A DNA stretch of 42,537 bases from NCBI GenBank assembly GCA_965218715.1, contig CBDCLY010000021.1, positions 1 through 42,537 on the forward strand, written 5' to 3'. Below are positions 27,537 through 35,165 of the stretch, one piece after another. How positions within the stretch are numbered: position 1 is the first letter of the stretch; each line of letters starts with the position of its first letter. Under the pieces are notes generated by a model. It was not told where the DNA came from. It worked only from the letters and a program-made list of their open reading frames with translations, and searched no databases. The translations under genes were made by a program, and so were the position numbers. This DNA is from CBDCLY01 sp965218715 (GTDB lineage: Bacteria; Bacteroidota; Bacteroidia; Flavobacteriales_E; Vicingaceae).

Positions 27537-28523
27537 TTACCATTCTAATTCATAGGATGTATCCACCATTTTCTCATCATACATTGTCTTTAAAGCATAA
27601 TTGAATCCGCTATACATGCTATATCCTCCATGCTCTCCCTGATTGTTGATGGCAATGAATCCAACTTGTAATCCTTTTAAGTTTTCATGCTTGGCTTTAA
27701 TTCTAAGTACCGCCATTTTACAAGCTTCTTGCGGACTATGCCCTTGTCTCATCAATTCAACAACGGTATGACTACCAGCAATTCTAATGACGGCTTCTCC
27801 CATTCCTGTTGCGCAAGCGGCTCCAACTTCATTGTCCACAAAAAGACCTGCTCCAATGATAGGAGAATCACCAACTCGGCCATGCTTTTTGAAAGCCCAA
27901 CCGCTAGTTGTGCAGGCCCCAGATAATTGCCCATGTTCATCAATGGCCAGCATACCAATGGTATCATGGTTTTCATGATTGATTTCAGGTTGAGTTTGTT
28001 CCTTTTTTGCCTTCCACTCCTGCCAAGCCTTTTTTGCATCTTCACTTAACAAGTCAACTTCTTTAAAACCTTGTTCTAAAGCGAAGGCTTTTGCTCCCGC
28101 TCCTGCGAGCATAACATGGGGAGTTTCTTCCATCACCTTCCTTGCTACAGAAATGGGATGTTCGATGTCTTGAAGAAAGCAAACAGATCCGCATTCATTT
28201 TTATGGTTCATGATGCAAGCGTCTAGGGTGACTATCCCTCTTTCATCAGGAAAACCACCAATACCAACACTTTGATTTTTGATGTCAGATTCAGTAACTC
28301 GAACTCCTTTTTCAACTGAATGAAAAGCCGATTGTTTATTCTTTATAGCGGTCCATGCTGCTTTATTGGCTTCTAAACCATGAGACCAAGTAGAGATAAC
28401 GATAGGTTTTCCTCTAGGATTTTTTGGCTTAATGTCCTTAATAAAATTCGTTGCTCTAGATCTGAAAGTCAGAATACCCAGACTAAAAAGGCCAAGTACT
28501 TTTAAGAAATTTTTACGATTCAT
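27537..28523 (-). CDS. Glycosylasparaginase (N4-(beta-N-acetylglucosaminyl)-L-asparaginase), Ntn hydrolase
   Basis: 328 residues. The N-terminal export signal (NRKNFLKVLGLFSLGIL) is Tat-like but has RK rather than RR. The precursor should cleave itself before T188 in NHDTIG to expose the nucleophilic threonine. Family residues follow: STSG-type CTTSGWAFKKHGRVGDSPI (about 204-221), GAGLFVD and ATGMGEA. It hydrolyses the GlcNAc-asparagine link left after glycan and protein trimming. It converges on the GH92 gene with a 6-bp gap, consistent with one N-glycoprotein-scavenging locus on two strands. Confidence 0.92.
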   Translation of the reverse strand: MNRKNFLKVLGLFSLGILTFRSRATNFIKDIKPKNPRGKPIVISTWSHGLEANKAAWTAIKNKQSAFHSVEKGVRVTESDIKNQSVGIGGFPDERGIVTLDACIMNHKNECGSVCFLQDIEHPISVARKVMEETPHVMLAGAGAKAFALEQGFKEVDLLSEDAKKAWQEWKAKKEQTQPEINHENHDTIGMLAIDEHGQLSGACTTSGWAFKKHGRVGDSPIIGAGLFVDNEVGAACATGMGEAVIRIAGSHTVVELMRQGHSPQEACKMAVLRIKAKHENLKGLQVGFIAINNQGEHGGYSMYSGFNYALKTMYDEKMVDTSYELEW

Positions 28524-28538
28524 GGATTTAAAGATTTT

Positions 28539-29009
28539 TTAATCAAGGGTTCTAAAATACTCTAAAATGGCTCTTGCTTCCTCTTCTGTTAAGTTTTGAT
28601 TTAGCATAGGAGCGCCATTGAATTCATTTAATAAGGCGATGGCTAAAGGATCTTTTTTCAGCATTTCATCTGGGTTTAACATCATGTTCATGATCCATTC
28701 CGGTGATCTTCTTTTCATTACGCCACTTGGCGAAGGGCCAATGAATTTTGCTTCTACTTTATGGCATATGGTGCATTTCGCATCAAATAGTTTTTTCCCT
28801 TCAGTTAGCAAAGCCTCATCAATATCAAGCAACTCTACTAATTTTATAGGTCCAATTCCTTTATTGTCTAGGATCACTCTTTCCGATGCGGGAATGGTCA
28901 CTTTCGTTTCCTTTACTGTTGATTCTTTAGACTGCTCCTTTTTACTTTCTACTCCGCATGAAAGGGACAATATCAATATACTTAAACCAAATCCTACTCG
29001 TTTTTTCAT
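28539..29009 (-). CDS. Mono-heme cytochrome c lipoprotein
   Basis: 156 residues. The lipoprotein signal ends LILSLSCG (lipid cysteine about C19). A Ser/Lys-rich linker leads to a class I cytochrome c fold with the heme motif CTICH (about 80-84), a GPSPSGVMKRR segment and the probable axial methionine in GAPMLNQNLTEEEARAIL. Predicted to shuttle electrons in the periplasm, tethered to a membrane. It overlaps the upstream patatin gene by 4 bp. The two di-heme peroxidase-like genes lie just beyond, so it could donate or accept electrons for them; that pairing is inferred. Confidence 0.88.
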   Translation of the reverse strand: MKKRVGFGLSILILSLSCGVESKKEQSKESTVKETKVTIPASERVILDNKGIGPIKLVELLDIDEALLTEGKKLFDAKCTICHKVEAKFIGPSPSGVMKRRSPEWIMNMMLNPDEMLKKDPLAIALLNEFNGAPMLNQNLTEEEARAILEYFRTLD

Positions 29010-29776
29010 TTTTTAATGTTTAGCGATTCAAAGACGGCTAAGGCTTCTTCATGGCCCTTCTTAATCAGATCTTCTGCTTGTTTTACATCATACATGTTAA
29101 AGCTTGACAAGTCTGGACAAATTTTTACATCAGCCTTTTTTATTTGTTCTTTAACTACTCCGGATAAGGTAATTTGAAAACTTTTGATGAGAATTTCTCC
29201 AATGTTACTAGGTTCTCCAAGTGCTTGTTTAGAGTTAAGGTCAACAGCAATGATGAAATCGGCACCCATATCCAATAATGGAGAAATGGGAACATTTTCT
29301 ACTATTCCACCATCAACCAAAAGTTTCCCATTCATTCTTACAGGTTTGTATATCCCTGGTATACATGCACTCGCCATGATGGCTTCTGAAACTGAGCCTT
29401 CGCTTAGCACTTCTTTTTCACCACTTGAAATGTCAGTGGCGACTATGGCCAATTGAGTGCTAGCATCTTCTATGTTTACTTCTCCTAATTCGGACTTAAT
29501 CAAATCTTGCATCTTGGTGTTGTTAAACAAGCCAAATTTTGAAAATGAAAGGGAACTAACGTCACCCCAGTTCAGATCCAAAACTAAACTCTCTAAGGCT
29601 TTGCAATCTGAATTAAAAGCATAAAAGCCACTAACTAAAGCTCCTATGCTAGTGCCGGCAATGGCATGGATAGGAATTTCCAATTCATGAATAGCTTTTA
29701 AAACCCCTAAATGAGCAGCACCTAATACTGCTCCACCCCCAAGTGCCAATCCTATTTTTTTGTCTTTTAGTTCCAT
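29006..29776 (-). CDS. Patatin-like phospholipase
   Basis: 256 residues from ATG 29776; the frame extends twelve codons to a TTG, but the patatin core starts soon after this ATG. Motifs: oxyanion loop LALGGGAVLGAAHLG, nucleophile elbow GTSIG (GxSxG) and the catalytic aspartate in VDGGIVENVP (DGG). These are lipid acyl hydrolases, RssA/YchK-like in size and without a signal peptide, so probably cytoplasmic. The ATGA overlap with the cytochrome gene implies coupled translation, though no shared function is known. Confidence 0.9.
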   Translation of the reverse strand: MELKDKKIGLALGGGAVLGAAHLGVLKAIHELEIPIHAIAGTSIGALVSGFYAFNSDCKALESLVLDLNWGDVSSLSFSKFGLFNNTKMQDLIKSELGEVNIEDASTQLAIVATDISSGEKEVLSEGSVSEAIMASACIPGIYKPVRMNGKLLVDGGIVENVPISPLLDMGADFIIAVDLNSKQALGEPSNIGEILIKSFQITLSGVVKEQIKKADVKICPDLSSFNMYDVKQAEDLIKKGHEEALAVFESLNIKK

Positions 29777-29909
29777 TTGTTTACGGCGTTTTTTCCAAGG
29801 CTTACTCTGCAAATATTCATAAATGAACTATAAATGGCATTGGATGGACTAAGATAATTTTATTTTAGATTCTCTAGAGCTAAAACATGAAAACAGCATG
29901 AATTGTTTA

Positions 29910-30929
29910 CTATTCTTTCCATTTGTTTTCTTGCACAAATGCTTTATCATTTAAAGACAAAAGAAAGGCTTTAAGGGCTTCTTTTTCTTCAGAATTTAAA
30001 TTCAAAGGCCTTATTAGTTTGTTTTGATTGATATGTTCTGCTCCACCAGAGTTGTAATGATCAATAACTTTTTCTAGTGTGTTGAGTCTTCCGTCATGCA
30101 TATAAGGTGATGTATACCCAAGGTTTCTAAGACTTGGTACCTTGAATAATGCTAAATCTGCTGAGTCATTGCTAGATCTAAACCTTCCGGGGTCCTGATA
30201 CTCTTTATACAGGCCAGTATTCTCAAATTGATAATTGCTGAAATTGAAACCGGAATGACAGGAAGAGCAATTGGTTTTTTCACTGAAGAACAAATTCATT
30301 CCCCATTTTTCTTTTTCATTCAAAGCAGATGCATTTCCTTGAAACTTGAATTTATCGTAATTGCTATTGCCGCTCAAAATGCTTCTTTGAAAAGTGGAGA
30401 TGGCTCTTGTTATTACAAATGGATCCATTTCCCTTTTGTAAGCTGCAAAACTCATTTTTCTGTAAATGGAATCCTCTTTTAGCACATTGGCGATGTCAAC
30501 AATATTATGATTGAATTCATTGTGTTCTTGAATAGGAACTAAAATTTGCATTTCTAGGGTTGGTACGCTTCCCTCCCTTAGAAAGTAGGGATGATAGGCA
30601 ACATTAGCCAAGGATGGGGCATTTCTTTTTCCCGGCCGGTCGAACACTCCAGGGCTCATGGCTACAGAGTCGGAGAAGGCAAGATTTGCTTGATGGCAAG
30701 AACCGCAACTTATGCTGTTGTTGATGGATAATGCTTTTTCGTAAAACAGCTTTTTTCCCAATTTCCATCTTTCTACTGTAAATTCATTTCCCTTTGGAAA
30801 TTTCGGTTGAGGAAAGCCTATTGGCACTTCCAATAGGTCTTCCACCGAATCTTCACTTTGTTTGGTCTCCCCATTTCTACAGAAGGAAAGACCAATAAAT
30901 AGAACCACGAAGACAATCGATAATCTCAT
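29910..30929 (-). CDS. Di-heme cytochrome c peroxidase-like protein (MauG/MbnH family), copy 2
   Basis: 339 residues. The lipoprotein signal ends LSFC (C17). Two heme-binding motifs, CGSCH (about 96-100) and CSSCH (about 222-226), bracket a MauG/CcpA fold; LRNLGYTSPYMHDGRLNTLE carries the conserved region before the second heme's distal side. MauG-like enzymes use bis-Fe(IV) chemistry to oxidise partner tryptophans, whereas CcpA members reduce H2O2. Because it is encoded with a second copy and an MbnP-like protein, MbnH-type action is favoured. It overlaps the upstream copy by 4 bp. Confidence 0.9.
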   Translation of the reverse strand: MRLSIVFVVLFIGLSFCRNGETKQSEDSVEDLLEVPIGFPQPKFPKGNEFTVERWKLGKKLFYEKALSINNSISCGSCHQANLAFSDSVAMSPGVFDRPGKRNAPSLANVAYHPYFLREGSVPTLEMQILVPIQEHNEFNHNIVDIANVLKEDSIYRKMSFAAYKREMDPFVITRAISTFQRSILSGNSNYDKFKFQGNASALNEKEKWGMNLFFSEKTNCSSCHSGFNFSNYQFENTGLYKEYQDPGRFRSSNDSADLALFKVPSLRNLGYTSPYMHDGRLNTLEKVIDHYNSGGAEHINQNKLIRPLNLNSEEKEALKAFLLSLNDKAFVQENKWKE

Positions 30930-32038
30930 TCAAATGGGTTGCTGTAATTTGGATTATTCATTAAATCCTCGTCGCTAAGAGTTTTCAAAAAGGCAATGAT
31001 GTCCTGTTTGTCTTGATCACTTAGCAAAAGCCCACCATTGTTTAAGGGATAAATTAATGTAGGGTCAATGGTAGAAGAATTTTTTAAACCAGTATTGTAA
31101 TGGTCCAAAACCTCTTCTAAAGTTGAAAACCTTCCATCGTGCATGTAGGGTGGAGTGAGTTCTATATTTCTTAATGAAGTGACCTTGAATTTTCCTTTGT
31201 CATTGGAATTTTTAGTCACCTTCATTCTTCCATCATCTTGCATTTCTGAATCGGTGTCGAGTCCATTATTTAAATATCGATCGTTTTCGAAATTTAAACC
31301 CGAGTGGCAGTGCTGACAATCGGCTCCTGATAAGCTAGGAAAGCTCGGATTGTATTCAGCAAAAAATAGAACTCTACCTCGTTCCTCACTAGAATCCAAA
31401 GTAGCTGTTCCATTTAGGAATCGATCATATTTACTATCAACAGAAACAATGCTATTCATGAATTGCTCTAAAGCCAGGGCCATTTTATTGCTATTGATTC
31501 CTGAAGAACCAAATGCACGCATGAATTGATCTCGATACACTAGATCTTTGCTCAATTTTTCAATCACATTTGGAAGTGTTTCATCCATTTCTAAATGATC
31601 TTGAATGGGCTTAAGAGATTGGTCTCTCAATAGATGAGCTCTTCCGTCCCAGAAGAATTCATTTTCGTTCCAAGCCATATTGAAGACCGCCATAGCCTGT
31701 CGTTTTCCTTTTTCACCATTTACCCCGATGGAAAAAATACTGGTATCTGAAAAAGCATGCTTTTGTCGATGGCATGAAGCACATGACATGCTTAAATATT
31801 TAGAGAGGCGTTTCTCGTAAAACAACATTCTCCCTAACTTAACTCCTTCAACGGTTAAAGGGTTATCAGGTGCTATTGGAGGGCTAGGAAAAGATCCTGA
31901 ATTAATACTTAGGCGGGTTCCATCATAACTTGCGCTGGTATAGGGTCCACGCTCAACAGCTTCGTCTTTCTGACAAGCATACAAAAACAGGCAGACTCCT
32001 GCCAGGGTCAGAATTGACCTTAATCTTATGTTTTTCAT
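30926..32038 (-). CDS. Di-heme cytochrome c peroxidase-like protein (MauG/MbnH family), copy 1
   Basis: 370 residues. The lipoprotein signal ends LFLYAC (C22). The heme motifs are CASCH and CQHCH. Segments FSIGVNGEKGKRQAMAVFNM, NEFFWDGRAHLL and IELTPPYMHDGRFSTLEEVL follow the MbnH/MauG pattern. In methanotrophs MbnH is a di-heme enzyme that converts a tryptophan of its partner MbnP to kynurenine. The MbnP-like gene lies 6 bp upstream, giving an MbnP-MbnH-MbnH order. Peroxidase activity remains an alternative. Confidence 0.9.
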   Translation of the reverse strand: MKNIRLRSILTLAGVCLFLYACQKDEAVERGPYTSASYDGTRLSINSGSFPSPPIAPDNPLTVEGVKLGRMLFYEKRLSKYLSMSCASCHRQKHAFSDTSIFSIGVNGEKGKRQAMAVFNMAWNENEFFWDGRAHLLRDQSLKPIQDHLEMDETLPNVIEKLSKDLVYRDQFMRAFGSSGINSNKMALALEQFMNSIVSVDSKYDRFLNGTATLDSSEERGRVLFFAEYNPSFPSLSGADCQHCHSGLNFENDRYLNNGLDTDSEMQDDGRMKVTKNSNDKGKFKVTSLRNIELTPPYMHDGRFSTLEEVLDHYNTGLKNSSTIDPTLIYPLNNGGLLLSDQDKQDIIAFLKTLSDEDLMNNPNYSNPFE

Positions 32039-32044
32039 GGCTTG

Positions 32045-32993
32045 CTATTTAAGGATAATTTTTCTACTCCCTAAAAGCTCCCCATTTTGATATACATTAA
32101 AAAAGAATAAGCCATTTTTATCTATCTGAATGGCCTGATTGACATCAGAAATCGCTCCTTCCTGAATCAATTTGCCAGAATTGTCAAGAATGTTGTATTG
32201 GGCATTCTTGGGTAATTTTTCAAAATTTACAAAAATGGTTTCATTGGACGGGTTTGGAGAAATGCCGAATGAATTTTCTTGATTAAATTCAAAGAGGCCA
32301 ACTGAGGTTTGACTAAAAACTTGGCTCTGAAAATTGCTCAAACAAGTGGCTGCTTCATTTTGTTCACCATGGTACAATAGGTTACCATTTACTGCAATGC
32401 CATTTAAAGCACTTGAGTAATCCGCATCAATGGAAACAATTAAGTCACCATTTTTGAAGATAACCTGATGTTGTAACAGTTTGAGTTCTATAATTGGCAT
32501 CTCCCAAGGCATGAATTTGCCAGATCTGATTCATACTTGTTCCAGTTTTTCCTTCAATGGCAGCAAATCTATATCCAGCTGCCCAACCCCAATGCATGCT
32601 TGGCGATTTAGGAGAAAGAGGATGATTACCAGAATATAAACTTGGATCATTATGATTGGCAGGCGTTTCAACACCTACGCTAAAACGAATGCCTTCTAGT
32701 GAGGTGATTGGAAAAGAACCTAAGTCTATTGATGTAGTTTGAGAAGCATCAACTAGTACCCAAGTATTAGCAACTGAACTAATTTGCCCACCATCATGAA
32801 TGAGTTTAATTTCTGATAGGTAATACTCGAAACGATCAAAATTGAAATTATCTCCTAAATCATTTGAAGTGGTTTGATTGAAGGCAAATGACGAATTGGC
32901 CAGTTTATGATTGATATTAAATTTTACATTTTGTTGTGCTGAGGCAATCAGGCTAATTAGCATGAAGCTCAAAAGGAATTGTATCTTTTTCAT
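32045..32993 (-). pseudogene. MbnP-like copper-associated protein with T9SS sorting domain, frameshifted
   Basis: Two overlapping ORFs form one gene. The 5' part (32993 to about 32470) has a signal peptide (ending ASAQ), NVKFNINHKL, FDRFEYYLSEIKLIHDGG and the MbnP-type tryptophan cluster SMHWGWAAGYRF. It goes off frame after IHALGDANYRTQTVTTSG. The 3' part (about 32470 to 32045) resumes with VIFKNGDLIVSIDADYSS, as expected for the end of the MbnP beta-sandwich. It then carries a T9SS sorting domain (FGISPNPSNETIFV to KIILK). Dropping one base within about 32451-32472 rejoins them (TVTTSVIFKNGD). MbnP binds copper through a kynurenine made by MbnH. The break is a real frameshift or a sequence error. 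Confidence 0.82.
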
Positions 32994-33061
32994 CTTATTG
33001 TATTTTAATTATTGCCTAGATGGCGGTATTAATTTGTTTAGAAACGGGAGAAAAAATGTTT

Positions 33062-33457
33062 CTATAATAAGAATTGCTGAATCATAATGGGAACATTATG
33101 GATCAGCGGGGGAGGGCTGTATTCTGAGTAAAAGAGTTGTGTAACTTGAGATTGAGAACTGCAATTGAGGTCATTGTTCGAAAAGAATGTTATGAATTCA
33201 AAATTATTCTCTCTGAGCTCTATGCCATTGTCTTGCCCTATAAAGTCTTTTCCTTCTTTAACAAGTTGAAGATCTGCACAACATTTTTTCTTTTTGCTTT
33301 CGCAAGACGGCCCTGATGATTTTGGAGCACAAGAATCGGAGTATCCAAAAACGCTAAAATCAACCAATCGTTCACCGCAATAGTGTGCACTAAAAGAGAT
33401 GTGTGCCGAACTAAGCAGGATCATTAAGGATAAAAGAAGCGAAAACAATTTCTTCAT
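33062..33457 (-). CDS. HYC_CC_PP-family small cysteine-rich envelope protein
   Basis: 131 residues from ATG 33457 (the frame opens three codons earlier at a TTG). A signal peptide (about 1-24) is followed by AHYCGERL (HYC), a lysine/cysteine patch CESKKKKCCADLQLVKEG (CC) and a C-terminal YSEYSPPPLIH (PP). These are the three signatures that name the HYC_CC_PP family of Bacteroidota, usually found beside metal-homeostasis genes. The histidine and cysteines suggest metal binding. It lies 68 bp upstream of the MbnP-like gene and 54 bp downstream of the Crp/Fnr gene, with an FNR-like dyad in front. Confidence 0.85.
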   Translation of the reverse strand: MKKLFSLLLSLMILLSSAHISFSAHYCGERLVDFSVFGYSDSCAPKSSGPSCESKKKKCCADLQLVKEGKDFIGQDNGIELRENNFEFITFFSNNDLNCSSQSQVTQLFYSEYSPPPLIHNVPIMIQQFLL

Positions 33458-33505
33458 TCCTTTCAAAAGTACAAAATCTTTAAAAACTATATTTTATGGG
33501 TTTTC

Positions 33506-33519
33506 TTGAATTCAATCAA
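33506..33519. promoter_or_regulatory. FNR-box-like dyad upstream of the HYC_CC_PP/MbnP genes
   Basis: TTGAATTCAATCAA matches the FNR consensus TTGAT-N4-ATCAA at 9 of 10 fixed positions. It overlaps the stop codon of the Crp/Fnr gene and is centred about 55 bp upstream of the HYC_CC_PP start codon, a spacing compatible with class II activation (-41.5). It could link the regulator to the metal/redox genes downstream. Binding is inferred, and a single short AT-rich match can occur by chance. Confidence 0.4.
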
Positions 33520-34123
33520 TTAAATCAGCAAGAACAATTAAACCGTGAATGTCTAGTAGTTTAATTTTTTTTCCTTCCAATTCAATCAATTTCTCCTTTT
33601 TTAGATCCCTTAATAATCGAATTACAGCCTCGGTAGCAGTACCAACCATGTTGGCAATTTCTTCTCTAGTCAATTTTACATCAATGCAATCGTTCTCATC
33701 CAATCCAAAAGTTTCTTTTAACCACAATAACATTTCCGCTAAACGTTCCTTGGTTGTTTTTTGAGCCATGTCTGTAATCAAGCGACTAGCATTGTTCCAA
33801 TTTTTTGCTGTTAATTCAAGCAATTGAAGGCTGAAATTTGCATCGGCCTTTATCCTGCAAAAGAATTGGCTAGATGGTATAAAACATACCGTTGCTTCCT
33901 CTAGAACAATTGCAGTAGAACCTAATGGCTTTTTGCTCAACATTGAATTGTAACCGATAACATCACCTTTAGTGGCAAAGCGAACAATTTGTTCCTTACC
34001 AGAGGGACCCATTTTGCTAAGCTTTATTTTTCCCTTGTTTACACAAAAAAGACCTCTAGAATATCCACCTTCTTTAAAAATTGCTTCTCCCCTATTAAAA
34101 AAAACTACAACCTTTGTGGCCAT
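33512..34123 (-). CDS. Crp/Fnr-family transcriptional regulator (N-terminus probably displaced by a frameshift)
   Basis: 203 residues as an open frame. The cyclic-nucleotide-binding-like beta roll spans about 8-120 (FKEGGYSRGLFCVNKGKIKL, GDVIGYNSML, ATVCFIPSSQFFCRI). A C-terminal Crp winged helix spans about 140-200 (VKLTREEIANMVGTATEAVIRLLRDL). The frame probably does not start at ATG 34123. The adjacent frame just upstream encodes a typical Fnr-type N-terminus that joins in frame if one T is removed from an eight-T run (34097-34104). An oxygen- or redox-sensing Fnr-like role is plausible because that segment carries cysteines. It is followed by the HYC_CC_PP/MbnP/MbnH genes on the same strand, its likely targets. 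Confidence 0.85.
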   Translation of the reverse strand: MATKVVVFFNRGEAIFKEGGYSRGLFCVNKGKIKLSKMGPSGKEQIVRFATKGDVIGYNSMLSKKPLGSTAIVLEEATVCFIPSSQFFCRIKADANFSLQLLELTAKNWNNASRLITDMAQKTTKERLAEMLLWLKETFGLDENDCIDVKLTREEIANMVGTATEAVIRLLRDLKKEKLIELEGKKIKLLDIHGLIVLADLID

Positions 34124-34193
34124 CTAGTTCAAGTATTTGCTCTGCATCTAAGTTGCAAAAAACTGATTTATGACGGGCATCACAATTGGCACA
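34105..34193 (-). pseudogene. Out-of-frame cysteine-containing N-terminus of the Crp/Fnr gene
   Basis: In the frame offset from the Crp/Fnr ORF this reads CANCDARHKSVFCNLD and then AEQILELDGHKGCS. With seven instead of eight T at 34097-34104 it continues as FFNRGEAIFKEGG of the ORF. The CxxC plus a further Cys matches N-termini of Fnr-like Bacteroidota regulators, where cysteines may bind an iron-sulfur cluster. Upstream of the first Cys the frame stays open for about fifteen codons but offers no ATG, GTG or TTG. So either a second indel exists near the ATG at 34214-34216 or the start is unusual. Confidence 0.6.
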
Positions 34194-34481
34194 AGAAGGA
34201 ACTTCTAATTTTACATATAATAATATAAAAAGACCTTTTTATCTTAAATTATTATGAATTGTTGTCTTCTTGAAATGTTGCCATTGGAATTCTTTGGGCA
34301 TAAATGGAAAGGGGAAGAAAATCAATTTTCCAATACAAAAAGTAAGTTTCTATTGTTTATGGGAATTCAAGAATGAACCCTCAGAATATGCTTAGCAAGC
34401 TTAGGAAAAGATATATCAACATTTGCAATTAAATGACAGTCTATGGTAAGCACTTTAGTATTTGCTTATATTGAAAATGAG
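34194..34481. other. Intergenic region between the VanX-like stop and the Crp/Fnr N-terminus
   Basis: AT-rich sequence downstream of the minus-strand VanX-like gene and upstream of the Crp/Fnr gene. I see no gene, no tRNA and no strong terminator; the only hairpin is a minimal TGAG-TTAG-CTCA dyad just before the VanX-like stop. It must contain the Crp/Fnr promoter, but no clear TTTG/TAnnTTTG pair stands out. Confidence 0.5.
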
Positions 34482-35165
34482 TTAGCTCATGTCTCCGATG
34501 ACATCATAAATTGCTCGGGGCTCATTTTTTTCTATCGCCCAACCTATGTTCCCATAATCAAAATGCCAATACTCTTTCATATCACAAACAAAACCTTCTG
34601 CTTTAAACAATCCAATTAACAATTCTCTATTTTTTTTAGCCAATGTGCTTATGTCAGGATAATACGGATAGCACTTTTCACTTAGTTCTATCTTTAGCCC
34701 TCTATTGGTACCAAAATCTAAAATACAACTTGTTTTCTTATCATAGATCAATGCATCTACAGCTCCTCCGGTTGAATGGGTTGATTTTTTCTCGGGGGCA
34801 ATAAAGTAGGCTACTATCTTTTTTAATTCATCACGGCTTTTATCAGGGTACCGTTTCTGCATTGATTTCATTGTAGTATTCCAAAGTAATCGCTGATGTT
34901 TAAATGATCGCCATGCAGAGCGAATAATCAATGTTTTATCTTGCCTACTTAACTGTTCACTGATTCTACTGATTTTACCTATCAATTCTTTCCGAATCAA
35001 GAAGGCATAATCTTTCATAATAGAAGGTTCATAAGCCAAATCAAGTGAAGCATTTCTCAGACTAATGAGTGGCGAATTATTTTCACGAATCGGAAAATCT
35101 TTTTCCTTTTTCTTGTGCAAATGGTCTTTTTCTTCAACGGATTGGCAATATTCCTTTGTAGTCAT
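34482..35165 (-). CDS. VanX-like D-alanyl-D-alanine dipeptidase (M15D)
   Basis: 227 residues, zinc D,D-dipeptidase. Metal and catalytic residues are in place: H130 and D137 in STHSTGGAVD (SxHxxGxAxD), and E198 and H201 in EYWHFDYG. R82/R86 in IRSAWRSFKHQR correspond to the arginine region before the core. There is no signal peptide, so it is cytoplasmic like VanX/DdpX. Such enzymes hydrolyse D-Ala-D-Ala or related D,D-dipeptides. The tight overlap (4 bp, ATGA) with a racemase gene and no vanH/vanA neighbours argue for D-amino-acid recycling or synthesis rather than vancomycin resistance. Confidence 0.87.
   Translation of the reverse strand: MTTKEYCQSVEEKDHLHKKKEKDFPIRENNSPLISLRNASLDLAYEPSIMKDYAFLIRKELIGKISRISEQLSRQDKTLIIRSAWRSFKHQRLLWNTTMKSMQKRYPDKSRDELKKIVAYFIAPEKKSTHSTGGAVDALIYDKKTSCILDFGTNRGLKIELSEKCYPYYPDISTLAKKNRELLIGLFKAEGFVCDMKEYWHFDYGNIGWAIEKNEPRAIYDVIGDMS

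Noticed and set aside
28618..29016. 132-codon plus-strand open frame
   Set aside because: Antisense to the cytochrome c gene, whose CTICH motif and lipobox are clear; the antisense product shows no recognisable domain.
29863..29887. TTTTAG...CTAAAA inverted repeat around CTCTAGAG between the patatin and di-heme genes
   Set aside because: Weak all-A/T stem without a following T-run; not convincing as a terminator.
34482..35165. Vancomycin-resistance interpretation of the VanX-like gene
   Set aside because: No vanH, vanA-type ligase or VanRS neighbours, and a diderm Bacteroidota host; a D-amino-acid metabolic role fits better.
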